This document shows, piece after piece, positions 43,794 to 53,186 of a stretch of DNA of 64,000 nt. The stretch comes from Microbacterium sp. AG1240 (lineage in GTDB: Bacteria; Actinomycetota; Actinomycetes; Actinomycetales; Microbacteriaceae), in NCBI RefSeq assembly GCF_003635115.1, contig NZ_RBXJ01000002.1:248001-312000 (forward strand). The letters run 5' to 3'. The position numbers and the translations under genes were made by a program. The number at the start of each line of letters is the position of its first letter. The stretch's first letter is position 1. The notes beneath the pieces are model-generated. The model was not told the DNA's origin and did no database searches. It saw nothing but the letters and a program-made list of their open reading frames with translations.

Positions 43794-44996
43794 TCACGCG
43801 GGCAATGCGCCGGCGATCAGCTCACCGCGGGCGACGACGGCCACGATGTTCTCGGCGGTGAGATCGTCGATGTCCTCCCACGGCTTTCCGCGCACGACGA
43901 GGAAGTCGGCGCCCTGGCCGGGGTGGAGGCGGCCGACCTTGCCGGCGAGGCCCATGGCATCCGCAGCATCCGAGGTTCCGGCCCGCATGGCGCGCTCGCT
44001 GGTCCAGGCGAACGACTGCTTCATGAGGCGGAGCTCCTCGAGCTGATCGCCGAAACGCACCATCACGCCGTTCGCGTCGGTGCCCAGCACGAAGCGGATG
44101 CCCGCGGCCGCGGCGCCGGTGAAGTTGGCGTCGCGCTCGGTGACGACGGCGCGGCCCTTCTCGGCGGCGTCGTCGCTGACCGGGATCTTGCGGTCGGCGA
44201 TGGCGTCGTTGATCAGCAGCGTCGGGGCGACGGGGATGTTGCGCTCCAGCAGGGTGTCCCAGTGGCGCTCGAGAATGCCGGTGCCGTGCTCGATCGAGTC
44301 GACCTCGAAGCGCAGGGCGATGTCGACGCCCTCGGCGGTGTGCGTGTGGGCGGCGACGAGCATGCCGAGCGCGTGCGCTTCGTCGACGGTCGCGGCGATC
44401 TCGGCGTCGGTCTGGTTGCGCCAGCCGACCTTGTCTCCCATGGAGAGAACGCCGCCGCTGGTGTAGATCTTGATGCCGTCGGCACCCGAGCGCGCCCACT
44501 GGCGCACCAGGCGACGGCACTCGTCGGGGGAGTCGGCCACGGGCGGACGCTGCGCGTAGTGCGGCGGGGTGAACAGGTCGCCGTGCCCGGCGGTCATGCC
44601 GACCGGGCCGTGCACCAACAGCCGCGGGCCGGGGATGATGCCGGCCGCGAGCGCGCGCGCCGCGGAGAACTGCACGTCGCCACCGCCGAGGTCGCGAAGG
44701 GTCGTGACACCGGATGCGGCGGCACGCCGCGCATGCGAGACGACGTGCAGCGACCGCTCGGAGGCGGGGGTGATGAGCGGCCACGTGAGCCAGTCGTTCG
44801 CCGGTGCTCCCGCCGATGAGTCGAGGTGCACGTGCGTGTCGACGAGGCCCGGGATGACGCTGTACTCCGACTCGCCCGGGGCCGTCTCCTCGACGGCGGT
44901 GATGCGGTCGCCCTGCCACGAGAGGGTGGCGGTGCCGCGGGGGCGGTCTCCATCCCACAGGGGCAGGCCGGGAAGGGAATGCAGGCTCGCGGGCAC
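43794..44996 (-). CDS. Amidohydrolase family protein (prolidase/imidazolonepropionase-like)
   Basis: About 400 residues with all metal ligands of the amidohydrolase fold: HxH in 'GLVDTHVHLDSS' (~60), the bridging Lys in 'GIKIYTSGG' (~167), His in 'VAAHTHTAEG' (~215) and 'SIEHGTG' (~237), and Asp in 'VLGTDANG' (~300). The set resembles Xaa-Pro or acyl-amino acid hydrolases. GTG 44996 is chosen because GAGGAG lies 5 bases before it. It heads the leftward transporter group (51 bases before the binding protein), so it probably processes the imported compound; which compound is not known. Confidence 0.85.
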   Translation of the reverse strand: MPASLHSLPGLPLWDGDRPRGTATLSWQGDRITAVEETAPGESEYSVIPGLVDTHVHLDSSAGAPANDWLTWPLITPASERSLHVVSHARRAAASGVTTLRDLGGGDVQFSAARALAAGIIPGPRLLVHGPVGMTAGHGDLFTPPHYAQRPPVADSPDECRRLVRQWARSGADGIKIYTSGGVLSMGDKVGWRNQTDAEIAATVDEAHALGMLVAAHTHTAEGVDIALRFEVDSIEHGTGILERHWDTLLERNIPVAPTLLINDAIADRKIPVSDDAAEKGRAVVTERDANFTGAAAAGIRFVLGTDANGVMVRFGDQLEELRLMKQSFAWTSERAMRAGTSDAADAMGLAGKVGRLHPGQGADFLVVRGKPWEDIDDLTAENIVAVVARGELIAGALPA

Positions 44997-45247
44997 AAGG
45001 ACTCCTCGCAGAGAAGGGCGTTCGGGGGACGCCGGAGGGGATGCGGACGATGGGTCGCCGGGGGTGGTGACGAACGCTGGTCCAGGCGTCAGGATATCGG
45101 CGCCGAGGAGGCCCTCTTCGACAACGGCGGCCTTTACGCCGCATCCTTTACAGAACGGAAACATGGCGAGGGCCGCGCAGAGCGCCTCCGATCCCGCTTC
45201 TCGGGCGAGATCCCGCCGGAAATGTAACGATCGTCCATCAACCCGTG

Positions 45248-45328
45248 TCGTCGGGGTAGGAGAAGGGCCGGAGGTCGGACGATCCGGCCGGAATCCTCCG
45301 ACCTCCGGCGCTTCTCCTCCGCTCGCGA
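45248..45328. repeat. 81-bp palindromic repeat, copy 2 (before asd)
   Basis: Same length, orientation and design as the copy at 38611-38691, with GTAGGAGAAG and GAATCCTCC shared. Arms GGTAGGAGAAGGGCCGG and CCGGCGCTTCTCCTCC fold back. About three quarters of the bases agree with copy 1 by eye. Confidence 0.7.
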
Positions 45329-45353
45329 TCGGCGGCGCCGCCCGCCGCGCCGA

Positions 45354-46466
<1,113 letters not shown>

Positions 46467-46513
46467 TTGTTCGAGGCGGTGCGCACTCGCGATTGGACCC
46501 GCTGAATCGCGCC

Positions 46514-46519
46514 TAGGAT
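46514..46519 (+). promoter_or_regulatory. -10 element, leaderless mqo start
   Basis: TAGGAT, 6 bases, GTG 46526. TTGGAC at 46493-46498 may be the -35, with a short 15-base spacer. Confidence 0.6.
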
Positions 46520-46525
46520 TGCCTG

Positions 46526-48001
46526 GTGAGCCAAGACATCGACGTGCTGCTCATCGGTGGCGGCATCATGAGCGCCACCCTGGGCACGTTTCTGAAGGAA
46601 CTCCAGCCCGACTGGAAGATCGCCGTCTACGAGCGGTTGAGCGACGTCGCGCTGGAGAGTTCGAACGCGTGGAACAACGCGGGTACCGGGCACGCCGCCC
46701 TCTGCGAGCTGAACTACATGCCGCAGGCTGCCGACGGCTCGGTCGATCCCGCGAAGGCGATCACGATCAACGAGCAGTTCCAGCAGAGCCGGCAGTTCTG
46801 GTCGTCGCTGGTGGAGAAGGGCGAGCTCGACGCCCCGTCGACGTTCATCAACGCCACCCCGCACATGACGTTCGTCCGCGGTGAGAAGGACGTCGAGTAC
46901 CTGCGCAAGCGCTACGAGGCGCTCAAGACGCAGCCGCTGTTCGAGGGCATCGAGTTCAGCGAGGACTCCCGCGTCATCAACCAGTGGGCGCCGCTGCTGA
47001 TGAAGAAGCGACTGAAGAGCGACGAGCCCTTCGCGGCCACCCGCGTGCCCGCCGGAACCGACGTCGACTTCGGCTCGCTCACCCACCAGCTCTTCGCCAA
47101 CCTCAAGGAGAAGGGCGTCGAGGTCGTCACGAATCGCGAGGTGCGGAAGCTCAAGCGCGACGGCAACGGGGGCTGGCGGGTCACCACCCGCGAGACCCTG
47201 GGGCGCACGCCCGGTCACATCACTGCGAAGTTCGTCTTCGTCGGAGCGGGCGGCTGGGCGCTGAAGCTCCTTCAGCGCTCGGGGATCCCCGAGATCAAGG
47301 GATACGGCGTCTTCCCCATCGGCGGGCAGTGGCTGAAGACCGACAACCCCGCGCTCGTCGCGCAGCACAAGGCGAAGGTCTACTCGCAGGCCTCGGTCGG
47401 CGCCCCGCCCATGTCGGTGCCGCACCTCGACACGCGTGTCGTCGACGGACAGGCGTCGCTGCTGTTCGGTCCGTTCGCGACGTTCAGCCCGAAGTTCTTG
47501 AAGAACGGTTCGCCCTGGGACATCGTCTCGCAGGTGCGTCCGCACAACCTGCTGCCGATGCTGAAGGTCGCCATCGACAACCCGGGCCTCATCAAATACC
47601 TCGTGGGCGAGCTGCTGAAGACCCACGCCCGCAAGGTCGACAGCCTCAAGACGTTCGTGCCCTCGGCGGAGGGCAAGGACTGGGAGCTGCTCGGGGCCGG
47701 CCAGCGCGCCCAGGTCATGAAGCGCGATCCGAAGAAGGGCGGCGTGCTGCAGTTCGGTACGGAGGTCGTCACCGCGAAGGACGGCTCCATCGCCGGTCTC
47801 CTCGGCGCCTCGCCGGGAGCATCGACCGCCGTGTCGATCATGCTCGGCCTGCTCAAGACCTGCTTCCCCGACGACATCGCTCGCTGGGAGCCGCGTCTCA
47901 AGGAGCTCGTGCCGAGCTACGGCGAGACCCTCAACACGCGCCCGGAGGTCGCGCGCGAGGAGCTCGCGAAGACCGCCGGCGTGCTCTCGATCTCGGTCTG
48001 A
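46526..48001 (+). CDS. mqo: Malate:quinone oxidoreductase
   Basis: The 491-residue protein begins with the FAD-binding 'DVLLIGGGIMSATLGTFLKE' and has 'SSNAWNNAGTGHAALCELNY' and 'GASPGASTAVSIMLGLL' as Mqo markers. It is a peripheral membrane flavoprotein that oxidises malate to oxaloacetate and passes electrons to quinone. Length fits the family. The following tdk gene starts 8 bases after the stop. Confidence 0.96.
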   Translation: MSQDIDVLLIGGGIMSATLGTFLKELQPDWKIAVYERLSDVALESSNAWNNAGTGHAALCELNYMPQAADGSVDPAKAITINEQFQQSRQFWSSLVEKGELDAPSTFINATPHMTFVRGEKDVEYLRKRYEALKTQPLFEGIEFSEDSRVINQWAPLLMKKRLKSDEPFAATRVPAGTDVDFGSLTHQLFANLKEKGVEVVTNREVRKLKRDGNGGWRVTTRETLGRTPGHITAKFVFVGAGGWALKLLQRSGIPEIKGYGVFPIGGQWLKTDNPALVAQHKAKVYSQASVGAPPMSVPHLDTRVVDGQASLLFGPFATFSPKFLKNGSPWDIVSQVRPHNLLPMLKVAIDNPGLIKYLVGELLKTHARKVDSLKTFVPSAEGKDWELLGAGQRAQVMKRDPKKGGVLQFGTEVVTAKDGSIAGLLGASPGASTAVSIMLGLLKTCFPDDIARWEPRLKELVPSYGETLNTRPEVAREELAKTAGVLSISV

Positions 48002-48009
48002 CACGGGCT

Positions 48010-48615
48010 GTGGCCAAGCTCTACTTCCGCTACGGAGCGATGAACTCCGGCAAGTCGACCGCGCTCCTCCAGGCGGCCTACAACTACGAGGAGCGCGGGC
48101 AGCGGGTGCTCCTCGCCAAGCCCGAGATCGACACGAAGGGCGCCGACCAGATCGAGAGCCGCCTCGGCGTCTCGCGCACGGTCGACTTCCTCGTGGCGCC
48201 CGACGCCGACGCGCGCGAGACCCTTCGGGCTGCCGCCGGCGACGCTCCCGTGGCGTGCCTCCTCGTCGACGAGGCCCAGTTCTTGACGCCCGCGCAGGTC
48301 GACGACCTACTGCGGATCGCGGTGCTCGACGACATCCCGGTGCTCGCCTACGGCATCCGCACCGATTTCCGCACCGAGGCCTTCCCGGGCTCCGCGCGCC
48401 TGCTCGAACTCGCCCACAGTCTCGAAGAGCTGAAGACGATCTGCCGCTGCGGACGCAAAGCGATCTTCAACGCGCGGCTGATCGACGGACGCTTCGTGTT
48501 CGACGGCGACCAGGTGGCGATCGATCAGGGGCTCACGACCGGCGAGGTCACCTACGAGTCGATGTGCGCCGTGTGTTATCTGACCGAGTCCGGCGGGCGG
48601 CTCGACGGGCGCTGA
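48010..48615 (+). CDS. tdk: Thymidine kinase
   Basis: About 201 residues. P-loop 'GAMNSGKSTALLQAA' (~9-23), Walker B-like 'LLVDEAQFL', and the lasso zinc site with four Cys, 'TICRCGRKA' and 'CAVCYLT'. It salvages thymidine to dTMP. GTG 48010 is the only reasonable start after the mqo stop. No own promoter is visible, so it is probably transcribed with mqo. Confidence 0.94.
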   Translation: MAKLYFRYGAMNSGKSTALLQAAYNYEERGQRVLLAKPEIDTKGADQIESRLGVSRTVDFLVAPDADARETLRAAAGDAPVACLLVDEAQFLTPAQVDDLLRIAVLDDIPVLAYGIRTDFRTEAFPGSARLLELAHSLEELKTICRCGRKAIFNARLIDGRFVFDGDQVAIDQGLTTGEVTYESMCAVCYLTESGGRLDGR

Positions 48616-48643
48616 GCGACGCGGGCCGACCCCCGCAAGTCGG

Positions 48644-48649
48644 TAGCCT
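48644..48649 (+). promoter_or_regulatory. -10 element, leaderless galE start
   Basis: TAGCCT, then GGAGGC, then ATG 48656. The GGAGG is too close to the ATG to act as a normal Shine-Dalgarno. Confidence 0.5.
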
Positions 48650-48655
48650 GGAGGC

Positions 48656-49687
48656 ATGCGCGTACTCCTTGCCGGCGGTGCCGGTTACGTCGGAACCCAC
48701 ACGGCGGTAGCCCTTCTCGACGCCGGCCATGAGGTCGTGCTGCTCGACGATCTGTCGGGCACCCAGGCGGTCGCCGCCGCCCGCGTGGAGCAGATCACCG
48801 GCCGGTCGGCCCCTCTGGTGGTGGGGGATGCTGCCGACGACGCGGTCGTGGAGGCCGTCTTCGCCGAGCACGGCCCGATCGACGCGGTCATCCATCTCGC
48901 CGCGTTCAAGGCCGTGGGGGAGTCGACGCAGCAGCCGCTGAAGTACTACTCCAACAACCTCGACACCACGTTCGCTCTCCTGCGCGCCGGGGTGGCTCAC
49001 GGCATCCGTTCGTTCGTCTTCTCGAGCACGGGCACCGTCTACTCCGACCCCGCCGACCTCCCCTTCACCGAGGAGTCGACCACGAGCGTCGACCTCTCCA
49101 ACGCCTACAGCAAGTCCAAGCGCATGAACGAGGTCGTGCTCGCCGACGTCGCCCGGGTGAACCCCGAGCTGAACGTCACCGTGCTGCGCTACTTCAACCC
49201 GGTCGGCGCCCACCCGAGCGGTCTGATCGGCGAGGACCCCTCGGGTATCCCCAACAACCTCATGCCGTACGTCTCGCGCGTCGCGATCGGCACCCTCGAC
49301 CGCATCGGCATCTTCGGCAACGACTACGACACCCCCGACGGCACGGGTCTGCGCGACTACATCCACGTCGTCGACCTCGCCGAGGGCCACGTGGCGGCCC
49401 TCGAGAAGGCCGAGCCCGGCTTCGCGATCTTCAACCTCGGCACGGGGATCCCCGTGAGCGTGCTGCAGCTCATCGCGTCCTTCGAGGCGGCGGTCGGTCG
49501 CGAACTGCCGACCGAGATGCTCCCGCGCCGTGCGGGCGACGTCGCCGCGACGTACTGCAACCCGTCGAAGGCCGCGCGCGACCTCGGCTGGCGCACGCGC
49601 CTGGGCATCGACGACGCGTGCCGCGACTACTGGAACTGGCAGAGCACCAACCCCCAGGGCTACAGCACCGCCGCCGCCACCGCCTGA
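48656..49687 (+). CDS. galE: UDP-glucose 4-epimerase
   Basis: The 343-residue extended short-chain dehydrogenase has 'LLAGGAGYVGTHTAVALLDA' for NAD binding, the catalytic YxxxK in 'NAYSKSKRMNE' near residue 157, and 'RYFNPVGAHPSGLIGEDPSG', a GalE marker. It interconverts UDP-glucose and UDP-galactose for wall polysaccharides or galactose use. Confidence 0.94.
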   Translation: MRVLLAGGAGYVGTHTAVALLDAGHEVVLLDDLSGTQAVAAARVEQITGRSAPLVVGDAADDAVVEAVFAEHGPIDAVIHLAAFKAVGESTQQPLKYYSNNLDTTFALLRAGVAHGIRSFVFSSTGTVYSDPADLPFTEESTTSVDLSNAYSKSKRMNEVVLADVARVNPELNVTVLRYFNPVGAHPSGLIGEDPSGIPNNLMPYVSRVAIGTLDRIGIFGNDYDTPDGTGLRDYIHVVDLAEGHVAALEKAEPGFAIFNLGTGIPVSVLQLIASFEAAVGRELPTEMLPRRAGDVAATYCNPSKAARDLGWRTRLGIDDACRDYWNWQSTNPQGYSTAAATA

Positions 49688-49748
49688 GACACGCGAATCG
49701 GCCGAGACACACCGCCAGGCGCGTTGTCTCGGCCGATACGCGCGTCTC
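49686..49748. repeat. 63-bp palindromic intergenic repeat, copy B
   Basis: Arms GAGACACGCGAATCGGCCGA and TCGGCCGATACGCGCGTCTC surround a CACCGCCAGGCGCG centre. The reverse complement aligns along its full length with 1204-1266. It overlaps the last two bases of the galE stop codon and may also act as a terminator. Confidence 0.65.
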
Positions 49749-49775
49749 GCGCCCCCGCCCGCCCCGGCAGCGGGC

Positions 49776-49781
49776 TATCGT
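49776..49781 (+). promoter_or_regulatory. -10 element of FadR-type regulator
   Basis: TATCGT 22 bases before the ATG, leaving room for a short leader with GGAGGTGA. Confidence 0.4.
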
Positions 49782-49803
49782 GGGGACTCCTCCGGAGGTG
49801 AAC

Positions 49804-50505
49804 ATGCCGAACACGGCACCGCGTGCGTGGCAGGTCGTGCTCGAGAAGATCGAGGGCGATCTGCTGGCCGGTCGGCTCGGGCCGGGTGACAGGCTCCCTC
49901 CCGAGCGCGACCTCTCGGTGCAGCTCGGCGTCGGGCGCTCGAGCGTTCGCGAGGCCATCCGCGTGCTCGAGGTGCTGGGGCTCGTGCGCACCGGCACGGG
50001 ATCCGGGCCGACGTCGGGGGTCACGATCGTGGCGACGCCCCGCGGCGGTCTGTCGGCGCTGCTGCGCCTGCAGGTGGCCGCGAACGGGTTCGACATCGCC
50101 GATGTCGTCAGCACGCGTGTCACCCTCGAGTCGGCCGTCGTGGAGGCGCTCGCCGCCGCCGACGCGCCCGACCTCGCCCAGGTGCACGCCGCCCTCCACG
50201 AGATGGAGGGGCCGGAGCTGCCGATCGCGGAGTTTCTCGCACTCGACCGGGCGTTCCACGTCGCGCTGTCGGAAGCATCCGGAAACGCGGTCGTCACCGC
50301 CATCATGGTGGGTCTGCGCACCGCGATCGACGCCTACGTCGAGGCGGGGGCACTGCGCGTGACCGACTGGGACGCCACCGCAGCGCGGCTGGTGCGCGAG
50401 CACCGCGCGATCGTCGGCGCCGTCGAGAGCGGTGACGCCCCGGAGGCGCAGCGGCTCGTGCGAGCGCACATCGCGGGGTACTACGCCGAGGCCGTCACGG
50501 CCTGA
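49804..50505 (+). CDS. GntR/FadR family transcriptional regulator
   Basis: About 233 residues. The N-terminal winged helix reads 'LGPGDRLPPERDLSVQLGVG' followed by 'RSSVREAIRVLEVLGLV', a FadR-subfamily pattern. The C-terminal FCD domain starts near residue 95 ('ESAVVEALAAAD') and should bind a small acid or metal. GGAGGTGAAC precedes the ATG. No target operator could be identified; it stands alone and converges with the HAD gene. Confidence 0.9.
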   Translation: MPNTAPRAWQVVLEKIEGDLLAGRLGPGDRLPPERDLSVQLGVGRSSVREAIRVLEVLGLVRTGTGSGPTSGVTIVATPRGGLSALLRLQVAANGFDIADVVSTRVTLESAVVEALAAADAPDLAQVHAALHEMEGPELPIAEFLALDRAFHVALSEASGNAVVTAIMVGLRTAIDAYVEAGALRVTDWDATAARLVREHRAIVGAVESGDAPEAQRLVRAHIAGYYAEAVTA

Positions 50506-50514
50506 TCGGACGGC

Positions 50515-51285
50515 TCAGCGGACGGGGAGCGTGGGGATGAGGGCCTCGAGGTACTCGGCGGTGTCTTGCCAGCCCTCGACCGCGTGGCACTCGACGCCCA
50601 TCGCGAGCACGGGGTAGTCGTTGCCGTCGGGGTCGAGGCGGTCGCCGATGAACAGCATGTCGTCGAGCGGGATGCCGGTGGCCTCTGCGAGCTGGTTCAT
50701 GCCGTAGGCCTTGTCGATACCGCGGTGGGTGATGTCGATCGACGTCGACCCGCCCGAGCGCACCTCGAGGTCGGGGATGCGGGCGGCGACCGCCTCGCGC
50801 AGGGTGTTCTTCTTCTCGCCGGTCGGGTCCCAGGCCTTCTTCGCGTCGAGTGGAGCCTTCTGTCCGAGCGCGGAGAACGTGATCTGCGATCCCCGGTCTT
50901 CGAGGATGTCGCCCCAGGTCTCGCCGGCCCAGAGGCCGAGGCGCCGGGCCTCCTCCTCGACAGCGGCGACGGCGCGGCTCTTCTCGTCGTCGGTCAGCGA
51001 GTGCGCGTACACGGTCTCGATGCCGGCCGGCGTGAGCAGGTAGTACTGCGTGCCGCACGTCGGCAGGAGGTGCATGTGGCTGAGCAGCTCGGCGGATGCT
51101 GCGGGAAGCCGCTCGACGACCTGCGTGCGGAACTGCTGGAGCTGCCCGCCGGAGATGATGGCGACTTCGACGCGCTCGGCGAGGGCGATCAGCAGGTCGC
51201 CGATCCGCGGGTCGATCGCGGTCTTCGAGGGGGCGAGGGTGTCGTCGAGGTCGAAGGCGACGAGGCGGGGCGTGAGGTCGGGCAC
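50515..51285 (-). CDS. HAD-IIB family phosphatase
   Basis: About 256 residues. Motif I 'LVAFDLDDTLAPSKTAID', motif II 'VAIISGGQLQQF', and the final 'LFIGDRLDPDGNDYPVLAMG' match the HAD-IIB (Cof/phosphomannomutase-like) group, which acts on sugar phosphates. GTG 51285 is chosen because AGGAG lies 6 bases before it. A longer frame up to 51354 would run through the tRNA-Pro terminator and is rejected. Confidence 0.85.
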   Translation of the reverse strand: MPDLTPRLVAFDLDDTLAPSKTAIDPRIGDLLIALAERVEVAIISGGQLQQFRTQVVERLPAASAELLSHMHLLPTCGTQYYLLTPAGIETVYAHSLTDDEKSRAVAAVEEEARRLGLWAGETWGDILEDRGSQITFSALGQKAPLDAKKAWDPTGEKKNTLREAVAARIPDLEVRSGGSTSIDITHRGIDKAYGMNQLAEATGIPLDDMLFIGDRLDPDGNDYPVLAMGVECHAVEGWQDTAEYLEALIPTLPVR

Positions 51286-51316
51286 GGGGCTCCTGTACGA
51301 GACGTCCAATGAATGA

Positions 51317-51348
51317 GAGAAGGCTCCGTCAGGCGACGGAGCCTTCTC
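51317..51348 (-). terminator. Intrinsic terminator after tRNA-Pro
   Basis: GAGAAGGCTCCGTC and its exact complement GACGGAGCCTTCTC form a 14-bp stem with a 4-base loop, 15 bases past the tRNA 3' end on the minus strand, followed by TCATTCATTGG. Confidence 0.8.
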
Positions 51349-51363
51349 GCTCATGATATTCAG

Positions 51364-51437
51364 TCGGGGTGACAGGATTTGAACCTGCGGCCTCGTCGTC
51401 CCGAACGACGCGCGCTACCAAGCTGCGCCACACCCCG
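51364..51437 (-). tRNA. tRNA-Pro (anticodon CGG)
   Basis: The minus strand folds with acceptor CGGGGTG/CACCCCG, anticodon stem GTCGT/ACGAC and loop TTCGGGA giving CGG, and T-loop GGTTCAAATCC. Discriminator is A. CCA is not encoded. Confidence 0.95.
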
Positions 51438-51452
51438 GAGCAACCACACGAG

Positions 51453-51458
51453 TCTACC
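51453..51458 (-). promoter_or_regulatory. -10 element of tRNA-Pro promoter
   Basis: The minus strand reads TAGACT, 15 bases before the tRNA; the same hexamer drives the SRP RNA. Confidence 0.5.
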
Positions 51459-51559
51459 CCGTTCTGAGGGATGGTTCGAACCGTGGATGCAAGGAGATGG
51501 CCGACCGCCCGCCGACGGCGTGAGGGGCGCGCATCGGCGGACGGCGGCGTTCGGGGAGG

Positions 51560-53062
51560 TCAGGGGGATGCTGTGGCTCGCCGGCGCTGGCGATGATGCG
51601 CCAGGAGGGCGGTTCCGAGCAGCAGCGCGGCCCCGCCGGCTCCGGCGATGCGCGGCGTGAGAGCGTCGCTGCCGGTCGCCGCCAGCGTGCGCGTGGGTTC
51701 CACGGGCGGCTGCGCCGCCGGGGGCTGCTCGGGCTCCGGCTGCTCGGGCGGGGGAGGAGCCGCCACGGTCACCATCTGCGTGGCGACACCGAAGTTCTCC
51801 GTCCACGAGAACCCGGGGGGCAGGTGAGGGACGGTGGCGGGCTGCTGCTCGCTCGCATCGATCTGCCAGACGGCGGTGTAGACGCCCGGCCCGGGAAGCT
51901 CCCACTCGGAGGTGACGCGGTAGACCCCGGGCCCGGTCGCCGGGTCGCTCTGCAGCGCGAGGTCTTCCACGTGCTTCGCCTCCGCGGGTACGGCCTCGGT
52001 CTCGGGCACGACGGCCTCGGTGCGGTAGACCTTCGCGGTGGCGCGGAGCACCACGAACGTGCCGTCGGCCGCGAGCGGCCACGCCCCCTCGATCGCGGAG
52101 AGCGTCACGTCGTCGACGAAAGCGCCACCGTCGATCTCGGGCTCGGCGACCCGAGTGGTCAGACCGGGGGTGAAGACGACCGGGCGGGGCGCAGCATCCG
52201 TCGCCTCGGCGGTGAACTCGACGTCGCCCCCGGGGCCGGCCGTGTCTTGGCCGCCGGGAGTGGTGACGTGGCGGACGGCCGGGGCGAAGGCCGCCGAACC
52301 GTGTGCTCTCGCGTGAACGCTGAAGGGTGTGCCGTCGTCGGTCGGGGGAGCGGCGACGATCGCGTACTCGGTGCCGGGGGCCGCGTCGGCGCGCTCGGGC
52401 GAGCCCGTGTCGGCGAACACGGCGTTCGTGAGGGCGATGTTTCCCGCCGCCGAGGCATCGAGCTGCACGGTGCCCCGCCGCGGATCGGCGGTGTCGGTCG
52501 TCAACGTCAGGGTCGCCGAGCTCGACGGCACGGTGACGGCCATCCCTTCGGCGTAGAAAGCCTCGGCGAGCGACCCCACGCGGGCGCTGTGCTCGGGGGC
52601 GAGCTTCGAGAACGTCCAGCGCACCGCCTCGGCGAGCGAGTCTCCGGGGTACCCCCACGCGTGCAGGGTCGCGTCTCGATTCGCGATCGACTTGACCGCC
52701 CATCCGACGGCTGCCGCCTGCGCCGGGTCTGTGGTCTGCCCGTACTTCGTGACGACGAGGTTGATCCCGGCGAGCTGATGCGGCGTGAGACCCGCCGCCG
52801 AACCGCTCACTCCGTGGTCGACGGAGGTGCCGGTCGGCAGGGGGAGCCCCGGGATGATGCAGTAGGTGTGAACCCCGCCGACGAGCATCGAGCCGTGCCA
52901 GCCGTGCGTCGACACCGGCGCCCACGTTCCGAAGCCCGACCCCTGATCGGCCGCCCGAGCGGGAGGTGCGGTCCACAGCGCGCCGACGAGGGCGAGCAGC
53001 AGGCACAGGACGAGCGCCGCGGGGGCGCGAAGACGGGGGAGGGAGACGGGCACGGTGGGCAT
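51560..53062 (-). CDS. Secreted surface protein with LAATG wall-sorting signal
   Basis: About 500 residues. Signal peptide to 'APPARAADQG'. Residues ~40-160 resemble the thioester-type surface domains of actinobacteria ('GGVHTYCIIPGLPLP', then 'DPAQAAAVGWAVKSIAN'), but I see no Gln at the expected place, so a thioester bond is uncertain. A long beta-rich stalk follows, then a Pro/Glu-rich stretch, 'TRTLAATGSDALTP', a hydrophobic helix and Arg-rich tail. LAxTG is the motif of class E sortases. AAAGGA precedes the ATG. Function unknown; surface adhesion is possible. Confidence 0.75.
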   Translation of the reverse strand: MPTVPVSLPRLRAPAALVLCLLLALVGALWTAPPARAADQGSGFGTWAPVSTHGWHGSMLVGGVHTYCIIPGLPLPTGTSVDHGVSGSAAGLTPHQLAGINLVVTKYGQTTDPAQAAAVGWAVKSIANRDATLHAWGYPGDSLAEAVRWTFSKLAPEHSARVGSLAEAFYAEGMAVTVPSSSATLTLTTDTADPRRGTVQLDASAAGNIALTNAVFADTGSPERADAAPGTEYAIVAAPPTDDGTPFSVHARAHGSAAFAPAVRHVTTPGGQDTAGPGGDVEFTAEATDAAPRPVVFTPGLTTRVAEPEIDGGAFVDDVTLSAIEGAWPLAADGTFVVLRATAKVYRTEAVVPETEAVPAEAKHVEDLALQSDPATGPGVYRVTSEWELPGPGVYTAVWQIDASEQQPATVPHLPPGFSWTENFGVATQMVTVAAPPPPEQPEPEQPPAAQPPVEPTRTLAATGSDALTPRIAGAGGAALLLGTALLAHHRQRRRATASP

Positions 53063-53186
53063 CGCGGCATCCTTTCGACGGGGTATTCGTCGATCGTGCG
53101 ACGCGAGCGGATGCTGCGGAGCCTGCGAGCAGGCGGATGTGGAGAAGTCGCGCGCAAGACGGGCTGGGGAGGAGAGGCGTGATGTC

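Noticed and set aside
44997..45165. N-terminal extension of the amidohydrolase starting 'MFPFCKGCG'
   Set aside because: Composition is unlike the rest of the protein, no ribosome binding site is seen, and GTG 44996 has GAGGAG.
51286..51354. Longer N-terminus for the HAD-IIB phosphatase
   Set aside because: It would read through the perfect terminator hairpin of tRNA-Pro and lacks a ribosome binding site; GTG 51285 has AGGAG.
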